Below are positions 16,370 through 24,664 of a DNA stretch of 64,000 nucleotides, piece by piece. The notes below the pieces were generated by a model that had not been told where the DNA came from, did no database searches, and saw nothing but the letters and a program-made list of their open reading frames with translations. Source of the stretch: Candidatus Anammoximicrobium sp. (lineage in GTDB: Bacteria > Planctomycetota > Planctomycetia > Pirellulales > Pirellulaceae); contig JAAYYU010000244.1 of assembly GCA_012515235.1 (NCBI GenBank), positions 62,001-126,000 of the forward strand, read 5' to 3'. How positions within the stretch are numbered: position 1 is the first letter of the stretch; each line of letters starts with the position of its first letter. A program made the position numbers and the translations under genes.

Positions 16370-17206
16370 CTAGTCCGGCCAGTCGCCGGAAAAGACTTCC
16401 GTCGCCGGCCCGGTCATGTAGACGTGATTGTCCGCCTCGTCCCAGTGCAACTCCAAGTCGCCGCCGCGGAGATGGTTGACGATCCGCCGCGCCGTGCGGC
16501 CCGTGAGCACGCCGGCCACGCACACCGCGCTGGCTCCCGTGCCGCAGGCCCACGTCTCGCCGGAACCGCGTTCCCAGGTCCGCTGCCGCACCTCGGCGGG
16601 GCCCAGCACCTCGACGAATTCGACGTTCACGCGGGCCGGGAAATGCGGATCCACCTCGATCTTGGGACCGCAGCCAAGCACCAATTCGTCCGTCGCCTGC
16701 TCGACAAAAATGACGCAGTGCGGATTGCCCATCGAGACGCTGGTCACGCGGAAGCTCCTTCCCGCGACGTCCAGGACCGCGTCGACGACCGGGACGCCCG
16801 GCAAGGTGGTCGGAATTCGCTCGGCGGCCAGAATCGGCGGACCCATGTTGACCCGGACCTTGTCGACCAGGCCGCCCGCCGTCGTCACGCTCAGGGACAG
16901 GACCCCGGCCTTGGTTTCGATCCGCAACTCCGACTTGCGGGCAATGCCGTGGTCGTACACGTACTTGGCCACACAGCGGATGCCGTTGCCGCACATCTCC
17001 CCTTCGGAACCGTCCGCGTTGAACATCCGCATCCGGGCGTCCGCTTGGTCCGACGGCAGGATCAAGATCAGGCCGTCGCCGCCGACGCCAAACCGCCGAT
17101 GGGAGATGCGGCGGGCCAGTTGGGCCAGGTCGGCCGGCAACTGCTCCCGAAACCCGTCCACATAGACGTAATCGTTCCCGGCGCCGTGCATCTTGGTGAA
17201 TTGCAT
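16370..17206 (-). CDS. dapF: Diaminopimelate epimerase
   Basis: 278 residues, the usual length. It interconverts LL- and meso-diaminopimelate in lysine and cell-wall synthesis. The two catalytic cysteines are in [20 protein letters not shown] and [17 protein letters not shown]. The N-terminal [15 protein letters not shown] is diagnostic, as is [12 protein letters not shown] in the middle. The ATG at 17206 has a perfect AGGAGG about 6 nt upstream on the minus strand. It is convergent with the ATPase gene, separated by 20 bp. Confidence 0.97.
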   Translation of the reverse strand: MQFTKMHGAGNDYVYVDGFREQLPADLAQLARRISHRRFGVGGDGLILILPSDQADARMRMFNADGSEGEMCGNGIRCVAKYVYDHGIARKSELRIETKAGVLSLSVTTAGGLVDKVRVNMGPPILAAERIPTTLPGVPVVDAVLDVAGRSFRVTSVSMGNPHCVIFVEQATDELVLGCGPKIEVDPHFPARVNVEFVEVLGPAEVRQRTWERGSGETWACGTGASAVCVAGVLTGRTARRIVNHLRGGDLELHWDEADNHVYMTGPATEVFSGDWPD

Positions 17207-17605
17207 CGCAACCTCCTTTCGAAAAGCAGAAGGCGTCAGGACTGTCTGTGTGAAAAGAGTCCTGCCCCCTGGTAGGCAGCTCCCAAAAGACAAGAACAAC
17301 GGAGCAAGGGCCGTTCGAGCTTGGCTTGTGGGAATTGGTGCACTTCGTTTCCTCAAGAGGAGAGCTGGAAGGGCTGCCAAATGCCAGTCTCGCAAATCCG
17401 GGAAATCCTGCAAGTCCAGACCCGACACCAGACCCGCGTTTCTCGGCAAGCCCCCAAGGCGTCAGCCAACCACGGGTCCGGGAGCTCGGTCCTGAACACT
17501 TAAAACGCTCCCGCTTTTTCTGTCTGCTCGCCCCGCCTTTCTGTCGGTCGGGAACGGTCTGCTGCCCCTCTGGGCAAAACGGGCATCGTGGCCTATCGTA
17601 TTGAC
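17207..17605. other. Divergent spacer between dapF and the aldo/keto reductase gene
   Basis: 399 bp that should hold the promoters of two divergent genes. One short inverted repeat is visible (CAGGACT at 17237-17243 and AGTCCTG at 17258-17264), which would lie in the dapF leader. No convincing -10/-35 pair and no coding signal stand out. Confidence 0.6.
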
Positions 17606-18565
17606 ATGAAAACAAGACCACTCGGAAAGACCGGCCTACAGCTCACGACCGTCGGTCTGGGCACCTGGGCCATGGGCGGCGGGGACTGGGCGTACAGCTG
17701 GGGACCGCAGGACGACGAGCAATCCATTCGCACGATCCACCGGGCGCTGGACTTGGGCGTCAACTGGATCGACACCGCGGCCGTTTACGGCCTCGGCCAT
17801 TGCGAACAGGTCGTGGGGCGCGCCCTGCGGGGCCTGGGCCAACGGCCGCTGATCGCTACCAAGTGCGAACGCTGCTGGGACGAACAGGGGCGGATTGTGA
17901 CGCGGCTGAAGAAGGCCAGTGTGCGCGCCGAACTGGAAGACAGCCTGCGGCGACTGGGCGTCGACACGATCGACCTGTACCAAATCCACTGGCCGCAACC
18001 CGACGAAGACATCGAGGAAGCCTGGGGCACGATCGCCGAACTGATCCGCGAGGGCAAAGTGCGATACGGCGGCGTGAGCAACTTCAACGCGGCCCAACTC
18101 CGTCGCATCCAGCCGCTGCACCCGGTCTCTTCCCTGCAGCCGCCGTACAGCATGTTGGTGCGCGGCGTCGAGGCCGAGCTGCTGCCGTACTGCGCCGCAC
18201 AGGGCATCGGCGTGATCGTCTACAGTCCCATGCAGAAGGGACTGCTCACGGGCAAGGTGACTCGCGAATGGGTTTCCAACCTGCCGCCCGACGACCACCG
18301 GCGAAGCGATCCGGAATTTCACGAGCCGCGTCTGAGCGCCAACCTCGCCCTGGTCGAAGGCCTGCGCGAAATCGCCGCCAGGCATGGCAAGACCGTAGCC
18401 CATCTGGCGATCGCCTGGGTCCTGCGGCGCGAGGAAGTCACCGCGGCCATCGTCGGCGCCCGCCATCCCGGACAGATCGAGCAGACGATCGCGGGAGCCG
18501 ACGGGGACCTTGCCGAGGAGGACGTCGCGGCGATCGAGAGACTCCTGCAACATCATTCGCGCTGA
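17606..18565 (+). CDS. Aldo/keto reductase
   Basis: 319-residue NAD(P)H-dependent oxidoreductase of the (beta/alpha)8-barrel aldo/keto reductase family. It starts MKTRPLGKTGLQLTTVGLGT. The catalytic tetrad can be traced: Asp and Tyr in NWIDTAAVYGLGHCEQVVG, Lys in LIATKCERCW and His in LYQIHWPQPDEDIEE. The cofactor phosphate-binding C-terminal segment reads AAIVGARHPGQIEQTI. This matches the group of YajO/IolS-like enzymes that reduce aldoses or other carbonyls. A GTG at 17588 would add six residues; the ATG at 17606 gives the standard N-terminus. Physiological substrate unknown. Confidence 0.93.
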   Translation: MKTRPLGKTGLQLTTVGLGTWAMGGGDWAYSWGPQDDEQSIRTIHRALDLGVNWIDTAAVYGLGHCEQVVGRALRGLGQRPLIATKCERCWDEQGRIVTRLKKASVRAELEDSLRRLGVDTIDLYQIHWPQPDEDIEEAWGTIAELIREGKVRYGGVSNFNAAQLRRIQPLHPVSSLQPPYSMLVRGVEAELLPYCAAQGIGVIVYSPMQKGLLTGKVTREWVSNLPPDDHRRSDPEFHEPRLSANLALVEGLREIAARHGKTVAHLAIAWVLRREEVTAAIVGARHPGQIEQTIAGADGDLAEEDVAAIERLLQHHSR

Positions 18566-18611
18566 CGAAACGCACGGTTCTGGCACGATTCCAGGTTCGA
18601 CTCCCAATCGC

Positions 18612-18671
18612 GATCCCGCTCCCAAACCCGCTCCTGATCCTACAATTTCATGGAAGCGGGAGCGGGACGAG
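18612..18671. repeat. Imperfect inverted repeat downstream of the aldo/keto reductase gene
   Basis: CCCGCTCCC near 18616 pairs with GGGAGCGGG near 18657 across a 30-bp loop. There is no T-run after it, so it is not a standard rho-independent terminator. It lies between a plus-strand gene and a convergent minus-strand gene, where a bidirectional 3' structure would be useful. Confidence 0.45.
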
Positions 18672-18837
18672 AAGTGAGCGAGCGTGACTTCTTGATTTGC
18701 CAGAGAATGACCTGAACTCCCGTTTGGTGCTAGTCTGAGTACGGGAAGCAGTGGGCCGAGATCTTCCAGCACGCAGGTTTCCCGATGACCGTGGAAGACG
18801 CGGGCCGGCGCCAGGCGGAAGAGGCCAGCGAGGAGTG

Positions 18838-19443
18838 TCACGCCGTCTGCCCGGTGTCTTTGGGCAGGGTGTTCGCCAGTCGTGCGCGGAGGGCGTCCAA
18901 TTCGTCGGGATTCACTATCCAGCCGCGGCAGGACGGCGCGTGACAGCGGCAGGGGATGGCGGCGGCCGCGGACCAGTTGTAGTCGATGGTCAGTTCCTCG
19001 CCCGGCTTGATCTCCCGCAGGGCGATCAGAAAAACGCGCCGCTCCGGCTCCGTCTGGCCCGTATCGCGCAGGTCGAAGAAGTCGAACTCGCAATTCGGCT
19101 CGCAACTGTGGTTCACGTACCGGAACGGCGCCGCCGGCTCCAAGACCCGTCCGTCGTCGATGTTCATGCAGTAGTCGGAACCGTAGTGCGGATCGTCGAT
19201 GATCCGGCCCTCGATCTCGCCGATCACGGCTTCGGCCGGATACCGGCGGCGGGCGAACACGCCTTTGCCCAGTCGCGTCGGACCGACGCGGACCGACTTG
19301 TCGTGGCCTCGGCGCGCGGCGTGCTTGCCCCCTGCGGCCACCTTCCCAACTTCCGTGTGCTGGTTGAGCCGCGAGTGGCGTCGCCCGGCCCTGGTCCGGA
19401 GCCGGATCGTGGCGTCTTCGTCCAAGTCGCACCGCGTGGGCAT
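18838..19443 (-). CDS. SET-domain protein methyltransferase with post-SET cysteine motif
   Basis: 201 residues. The N-terminal 55 residues are very basic and His/Arg-rich. The SET domain starts near residue 58 (TRLGKGVFARRRYPAEAVIG), with the SAM/catalytic motifs RYVNHSCEPNCEF and GEELTIDYNW, in which the tyrosine is present. It is followed by the cysteine motif CRCHAPSCRGW, matching the zinc-binding post-SET region of eukaryotic-type lysine methyltransferases. Proteins of this sort methylate lysine on proteins, in eukaryotes histones; the bacterial substrate is unknown but could be a basic DNA-binding protein or ribosomal protein. The ATG at 19443 has AAGGAG 7 nt upstream. Residue order is complete, so activity is likely. 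Confidence 0.88.
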   Translation of the reverse strand: MPTRCDLDEDATIRLRTRAGRRHSRLNQHTEVGKVAAGGKHAARRGHDKSVRVGPTRLGKGVFARRRYPAEAVIGEIEGRIIDDPHYGSDYCMNIDDGRVLEPAAPFRYVNHSCEPNCEFDFFDLRDTGQTEPERRVFLIALREIKPGEELTIDYNWSAAAAIPCRCHAPSCRGWIVNPDELDALRARLANTLPKDTGQTA

Positions 19444-19609
19444 GGTACACTCCTTGCGGCTGGGCAGAAAGAATCGGCGATCGTGTCGCCGGAGCGGAAG
19501 TCTCGTCCGCTCGTGCGAAGTCCATTCGGCCTGCAAAATCGTTCCTGAACAGCGGTTCGGTCTGCCGCCCCCCGGCGCCAGGCAAGGCGGTTGTCGGAAT
19601 GCGAACCGG

Positions 19610-20833
19610 TCACAATGCCCGCCGATAACGTCCGCCGTCGGTCCGAGCCGGGGTTCGGCCGGCGTAGGCTCGACGCGCCGGGGCGGGCGTCGGCGGCGAG
19701 TGATACGGGTGGTCTGCCTGCACGTGCAGGCGGCGGCGGATCAGTCTTTCGATCGCCTGCAAGCAGCCGCGTTCGCCGGCGTCGCAGAACGACAGGGCGG
19801 TGCCGGTCGCCCCCGCCCGGCCCGTGCGGCCGATGCGATGGACGTAGCTTTCCGGTTCGTGCGGCAGGTCATAGTTGATGACGTGCGTGATGCCGTCGAC
19901 GTCGATCCCGCGGGAAGCCAGATCGGTGGCCACCAGCACGCGCATCTTGCCGGTGCGAAAGCTGTGCAGCAACCGCTGGCGCGTGGTCTGCGATTTGTCG
20001 CCGTGGATGGCGTCGGCCCGGATCCCGTTCAGGCTGAGTTGCTTGGCCACGTGATCGGCGCGGCGTTTTGTGCGGGTGAAGACCAGGACCCGGCCCGCCG
20101 CCGGAGCCTGCAGGAGTTCGCTGAGCAGCGCCCGTTTGTCGGTCTGCTCGACAAACAGCACCCGCTGATCGATCAGCTCGACGGTCGTCGCCGGCGGCGC
20201 GACCGTGACGCGCACCGGGTTGCGCAACAGTTGTCGGGCGAGTTCCCCGATCCGATCCGGCAGGGTGGCCGAGAAGAACAGCGACTGGCGCGCCGGGGGC
20301 AGGCAGGCGATGATCCGCTTCAGGTCCGGCAGAAAGCCAAGATCCAGCATCCGGTCCGCCTCGTCCAGGACAAACGTATCCAGTCCGTTCAGCCGCACGT
20401 GACGCTGGTTCATCAGATCCAGCAACCGGCCGGGCGTGGCGATCAGCAGGTGCACGCCGCGGTCCAAAGCCCGCACTTGCGGGTTTTGCCCCACGCCGCC
20501 GAAGACAACGCTTTGCCGGAATTTCAGATGCCGGCCATAGGTTTGAAAACTGTCGCCGATCTGTGCGGCCAGTTCCCGGGTTGGGCAGACCACCAGGATG
20601 CGCGGCGCGCCGGGGACGGCGGGGCGGCGCGACTGGTCCAGGCGGTGCAGGATCGGCAGGGCAAAGGCCGCCGTCTTGCCGGTGCCGGTCTGGGCGCAGC
20701 CCAGCAAGTCCCGGCCGGCCAGGATCGGCGGAATCGCCTCCACTTGAACCGGCGTCGGCGTCGTGTACGCCTCCTCGGCGACGGCTCGCAGCAGGGACGG
20801 AAGCAGTTGAAATTGCTCAAAAGAAACGGACAT
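19610..20833 (-). CDS. DEAD-box ATP-dependent RNA helicase
   Basis: 407 residues from the ATG at 20833, giving MSVSFEQFQLLP, the usual N-terminus. All helicase motifs are visible: Q-motif PTPVQVEAIPPI, motif I AQTGTGKT, Ia PTRELA, Ib TPGR, II LDEAD, III SAT, IV VLVFTRTKRRA, V ATDLASRGIDV and VI YVHRIGRTGRAG. The short basic C-terminal tail resembles the RhlE group, which acts in ribosome assembly and RNA turnover. A putative promoter lies about 390 bp upstream (21221-21248), so the mRNA would carry a long leader, as is common for cold-regulated helicases. The transcript runs toward the SET-domain gene with a gap of 166 bp. Confidence 0.95.
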   Translation of the reverse strand: MSVSFEQFQLLPSLLRAVAEEAYTTPTPVQVEAIPPILAGRDLLGCAQTGTGKTAAFALPILHRLDQSRRPAVPGAPRILVVCPTRELAAQIGDSFQTYGRHLKFRQSVVFGGVGQNPQVRALDRGVHLLIATPGRLLDLMNQRHVRLNGLDTFVLDEADRMLDLGFLPDLKRIIACLPPARQSLFFSATLPDRIGELARQLLRNPVRVTVAPPATTVELIDQRVLFVEQTDKRALLSELLQAPAAGRVLVFTRTKRRADHVAKQLSLNGIRADAIHGDKSQTTRQRLLHSFRTGKMRVLVATDLASRGIDVDGITHVINYDLPHEPESYVHRIGRTGRAGATGTALSFCDAGERGCLQAIERLIRRRLHVQADHPYHSPPTPAPARRAYAGRTPARTDGGRYRRAL

Positions 20834-21434
20834 CAGGTACTTTCGCAAAAAGGTCTGCGCGGCGATCCGGACGTCCGGTTTGGGAGGGACGACGTTCCGC
20901 CGCGACATCGATAGGCAACGCGCGCAACATCGGCACACGCAGCCAAACGCAGATTCTCCAGTTCCGCCCACACGGCGGTGCAGAAGATCACAGTCAACTC
21001 AAACGCAGGCGAACCGCCCAGGCCGGGGCGGCAACGGCTCGACGCAGGTCCGGCGCGCACGCACCACCCGTGTTGAGAACCTTGCCGGCGCGACCAGCCG
21101 TCGATCCTGGAGACTGTGAGAGATGACTCTGAGCAGGAGAACCAGGAAGGAAAAAGCGGAAGTGAGTCCGTCGTGCTGGGGTCTTCCAGCCAACCAAGCG
21201 CTGACTTGGTCAACGGGACTATTATACACGCCCCGGAAAAAATGAAAACGCCTGTTTGCGGTCCCGCGGGGAGATTTCCGGATCGGGCGAAGCGGATCCC
21301 GTCCGGGCACAAGGGTTTCCGTTGCGGACATCGCCTGCCGCCTTGCCCGTTCCGGCCCAAGGCGAGCGGCGCAGCTGGCAACCTGGGTCTGCCGTTGTGC
21401 GAAGGGCCCGATCGGGACTGACGAAAGGCCCCTG
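20834..21434. other. Long spacer between the helicase and cysNC genes
   Basis: 601 bp between two minus-strand genes. No gene was found in it. It holds a possible promoter (21221-21248) and would form the 5' leader of the helicase mRNA. The part nearest cysNC (21250-21434) shows nothing recognisable. Confidence 0.65.
21221..21248 (-). promoter_or_regulatory. Putative sigma-70 promoter for the DEAD-box helicase
   Basis: On the minus strand a perfect TATAAT (21221-21226) is preceded at 16 bp by TTTTCA (21243-21248), 4 of 6 matches to the -35 consensus. TATAAT is rare by chance in such GC-rich DNA. It would start transcription near 21214 and give a leader of about 380 nt before the helicase start codon. 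Confidence 0.45.
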
Positions 21435-23372
21435 TTAGTGAATGATATTCCTCTGCCTCAGCATTTCCAGGATGCGGTCGACGCCTTGTTCGACGCTCAG
21501 TTCGTGCGTCGGCAGGGTCAGGCTGGGCGTCAAAGGCGGCTCGTAGGGCGACGAGACGCCGGGGAAACTGGCGATTTCGCCGTTGTCGGCTTTCGCGTAC
21601 TGACCGCGTTGGTCGCGCCGGCGGCAGACCTCGACCGGGGCGCTGAGGTACACGACCAGGAACCGTTCGGCGCCGATCACCTGCGCCGCCCGCTGCCGGA
21701 CTTCCTCGCTGGGCGCGACGAAAGCGCCGATACAGATCAAGCCGGCCTCGTTCATCAGCTTGGCGACTTCGGCGCTGCGCCGCAGGTTCTCGGAACGATC
21801 CTCGGCAGTGAAGCCCAGGTCGCGGCTGATTCCCAACCGCATGTTCTGGCCGTCGAGTACGACGCTGGCCTGGCCCGCGTCGAACAAGCGACGTTCCAAG
21901 GCGTAGGCGAGGCTGGATTTTCCGGAGCCCGTCAAGCCGGTCAGCAGGATCGTCACCGGGGTCTGGCCGAAGCGCGCCGCGCGTTCCTCGCCGGTCACGT
22001 TGCTGGGCTGGCCGTGCAGCGTGCGGGCCAGCGGCGCGTCGTCCCAGTGGTCGCGCCGCTGATCGCCCGTGGCCCGTGCCAGGATCATGCCGGCGCCCAG
22101 CGTGCCGTTGGTGATCCGGTCGATGACGATGAACGCGCCCGTGACGCGGTTGCGGCGATAATCGTCGAACGCGATGGGTTCGGTCAGGGTGATCGCACAG
22201 CGGCCGATTTCGTTCAATCGGAGCGACGACGCCTCCTGGCGGTGCAGCGTGTTCACGTCCACGCGATAGCGCAGGGCGTCGATGGTCCCGGTGACCAGCT
22301 TGGTCGTCTGTTTGAACAGGTATTGCTTGCCGGTGACCAGCGGCTGTTCGGCCATCCAGACCAGCATGGCGTCGAACCGCTGTTCCAGTTTCGGCACGTT
22401 GCCGGGGCGGACGATCATGTCACCGCGGCTGATGTCGATCTCGTCCTCCAGCGTCAGCGTGACGGCTTGCGGGCAGAAGGCTTCTTCCAGGTCGCCGTCG
22501 AAGGTGACGATCGACTTGACGCGGCTCGTTCTCCGCGAGGGCAGGGCCATCACTTCGTCGCCGCGGCGGATGATTCCGGAGGCGACCGTGCCGCAGAAGC
22601 CGCGGAAGTCCAAGTGCGGCCGGTTGACGTACTGGACGGGGAAGCGGAAATCTTCCATGTTCCGGTCCGACCCGATATAGACCGAATCCAGGAAGTTCAT
22701 CAGCGTGCTGCCGCGGTACCAGGGCATGTTCGGACTGGGCTCGACGACGTTGTCGCCTTGCAGGGCCGAGATGGGGATGAAGTGGACGTCGGAGACTTCC
22801 AGCCGGGCGGCGAAATCCTTGTAATCCGCGCGGATCTGCTCGAACACCTCCTCGCGGAAGCCCATCAGGTCCATCTTGTTGATCGCCACCAGGACGTGCT
22901 TGATGCCCAGCAGCGTGACGATGAAACTGTGCCGCCGCGTCTGGGTGACGACGCCGTTGCGGGCGTCCACCAGGATGATCGCCAGATCGCAGGTCGAGGC
23001 CCCGGTGGCCATGTTGCGGGTGTACTGCTCGTGTCCCGGCGTGTCGGCGATGATGAATTTGCGTTTGGCGGTGGAGAAGTAGCGGTAAGCGACGTCGATC
23101 GTGATGCCCTGCTCGCGTTCCGCCTTCAGGCCGTCGGTGAACAGCGCCGGGTCGAACCCGCCGCCGGTGGTGCCGTGGATGGCCGAGTCCCGCTCCAACG
23201 CGCGGAGCGTGTCCTCGTAGATCATTTTCGAGTCGTAGAACAGGCGGCCGATCAGCGTGCTCTTGCCGTCGTCCACGCTGCCGCAGGTCAGGAACCGCAG
23301 CAGTTCCTTGCGCTCGTGTTCGGCCAGGTAGGCGTCGATGTCGGTGGCGATCAAATCCGAATGGTGCGACAT
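21435..23372 (-). CDS. cysNC: Bifunctional sulfate adenylyltransferase subunit 1 / adenylylsulfate kinase
   Basis: 645 residues joining two enzymes. Residues 1-430 are CysN, the GTPase subunit of ATP sulfurylase: [28 protein letters not shown] and INKMDL. Residues about 465-645 are adenylylsulfate kinase (CysC) with Walker [25 protein letters not shown] and [14 protein letters not shown]. Together with CysD it turns sulfate into APS and then PAPS in the cytoplasm. The NodQ-type fusion is common in planctomycetes and can serve cysteine synthesis or sulfation of polysaccharides. It lies 41 bp after cysD in the same operon. No PAPS reductase, sulfotransferase or sulfatase gene is in the window. 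Confidence 0.96.
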   Translation of the reverse strand: MSHHSDLIATDIDAYLAEHERKELLRFLTCGSVDDGKSTLIGRLFYDSKMIYEDTLRALERDSAIHGTTGGGFDPALFTDGLKAEREQGITIDVAYRYFSTAKRKFIIADTPGHEQYTRNMATGASTCDLAIILVDARNGVVTQTRRHSFIVTLLGIKHVLVAINKMDLMGFREEVFEQIRADYKDFAARLEVSDVHFIPISALQGDNVVEPSPNMPWYRGSTLMNFLDSVYIGSDRNMEDFRFPVQYVNRPHLDFRGFCGTVASGIIRRGDEVMALPSRRTSRVKSIVTFDGDLEEAFCPQAVTLTLEDEIDISRGDMIVRPGNVPKLEQRFDAMLVWMAEQPLVTGKQYLFKQTTKLVTGTIDALRYRVDVNTLHRQEASSLRLNEIGRCAITLTEPIAFDDYRRNRVTGAFIVIDRITNGTLGAGMILARATGDQRRDHWDDAPLARTLHGQPSNVTGEERAARFGQTPVTILLTGLTGSGKSSLAYALERRLFDAGQASVVLDGQNMRLGISRDLGFTAEDRSENLRRSAEVAKLMNEAGLICIGAFVAPSEEVRQRAAQVIGAERFLVVYLSAPVEVCRRRDQRGQYAKADNGEIASFPGVSSPYEPPLTPSLTLPTHELSVEQGVDRILEMLRQRNIIH

Positions 23373-23413
23373 AATCTAGCTATGGCGGTCAAACCCAAGG
23401 GGTGGCGTGGCGA

Positions 23414-24322
23414 TCAGAAATACCCTTCCCGCTTCTTGTCTTCCATCGAGCCTTCCTCGTCGTTGTCGATCACCCGGCCCTGCCGCTCGGAAGTCTTGCA
23501 CAGCAGCATCTCCTGGATGATCTGCGGGAGCGTGGTGGCGGTGGAGGGGACAGCGCCGGTCAGGGGGTAGCATCCCAGGGTGCGGAAGCGGACCATCTGC
23601 GTCTGTGGTTTCTCGCCCGGCAGCAACTGCAGCCGGTCGTCGTCCACCAGGATCAGGTTGCCGTCGCGGACCACCACGGGCCGTTCGGCGGCAAAGTACA
23701 AGGGGACGATGGGAATCCGCTCCAGATGGATGTATTGCCAGACGTCCAACTCGGTCCAATTGGACAGCGGAAAAACACGAATGCTCTCGCCTTTGTTGAC
23801 GCGGGTGTTGTAGAGGCTCCAGAGTTCCGGCCGTTGATTCTTGGGGTCCCAGCGATGGAAACGGTCACGGAACGAGAACACGCGTTCCTTGGCGCGCGAT
23901 TTCTCCTCGTCGCGGCGTGCGCCGCCGAAGGCCGCGTCGAACTTGTATTTCTCCAACGCCTGTTTGAGCGCCTCCGTCTTCATCACCGTCGTGTGTTTCC
24001 CGCTCTGTTCGAACGGGTTCAAACCCAGTTTTCGCCCTTCCTCGTTGATGTACGTCAGGACGGTCAGCCCCAACTCCTTCTTGGCATAGTTCTCACGGAA
24101 TTCGTACATCTGGCGGAACTTCCAGGTCGTGTCCACGTGCATCAGCGGAAACGGCGGCTTGGCCGGGTAGAAGGCCTTCATCGCCAGTTGGACCATGACC
24201 GACGAATCCTTGCCGATGGAGTACAACATCACCGGATTGTCAAACTCGGTGGCGACTTCCCGGATGATGTAAATGCTCTCCGCTTCCAACTGCTTCAGGT
24301 GCGTGAGGTTGTAACCCGACAT
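23414..24322 (-). CDS. cysD: Sulfate adenylyltransferase subunit 2
   Basis: 302 residues, the standard CysD length. The PP-loop ATP pyrophosphatase motif is [10 protein letters not shown], followed by [32 protein letters not shown] and [12 protein letters not shown], all typical. The C-terminus [20 protein letters not shown] is the conserved CysD tail. It catalyses adenylylation of sulfate by ATP and works with the GTPase CysN encoded immediately downstream. The ATG at 24322 gives the usual [17 protein letters not shown] start; an upstream ATG at 24376 would add an unconserved 18 residues. Confidence 0.96.
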   Translation of the reverse strand: MSGYNLTHLKQLEAESIYIIREVATEFDNPVMLYSIGKDSSVMVQLAMKAFYPAKPPFPLMHVDTTWKFRQMYEFRENYAKKELGLTVLTYINEEGRKLGLNPFEQSGKHTTVMKTEALKQALEKYKFDAAFGGARRDEEKSRAKERVFSFRDRFHRWDPKNQRPELWSLYNTRVNKGESIRVFPLSNWTELDVWQYIHLERIPIVPLYFAAERPVVVRDGNLILVDDDRLQLLPGEKPQTQMVRFRTLGCYPLTGAVPSTATTLPQIIQEMLLCKTSERQGRVIDNDEEGSMEDKKREGYF

Positions 24323-24664
24323 GCCGGCCCTGACTGCAAACGAGAAAATGGGCAACGAACGCGACTTGGACCGCACGCGACGGGCATGGCCCCCGCGTCT
24401 TTCACAATCGCTTGATTAGAAACTCTTTTCCCAAAACCAGAAAGGCCCCCCAGCCACAAACTCAACCTGCCCCATGTTCTCGGCAAGATCCGCACAGGTT
24501 TTCAGTCAATCCGGAAATGCCGGTTTTCCGGGGATAGCTAGCAACAAGTCTGGTTCTACCCGGCGCGCTGAAAATACCGATCTTACGATTTAGCTTTCCT
24601 GTCGTTCTACGCCCGTGGGTAGAACCTGCCAAGTCTCCGCACACCTTTGACTACTGCTTTATCT
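24323..24664. other. Divergent spacer between cysD and a secreted-protein gene
   Basis: 342 bp upstream of two divergent genes. A perfect 10-bp inverted repeat, GGTTCTACCC (24552-24561) and GGGTAGAACC (24617-24626), lies 55 bp apart close to the start of the plus-strand gene. It may be an operator or part of a larger RNA fold. No clear promoter can be assigned and no gene is present. Confidence 0.55.

Noticed and set aside
18585-18615. Possible tRNA T-arm (GGTTCGACTCC)
   Set aside because: The flanking bases do not form the five-base-pair stem and no acceptor, D or anticodon arm can be drawn.
20834-21434. Small genes in the helicase-cysNC spacer
   Set aside because: Several short frames exist on both strands, but none has a ribosome binding site or recognisable protein sequence.
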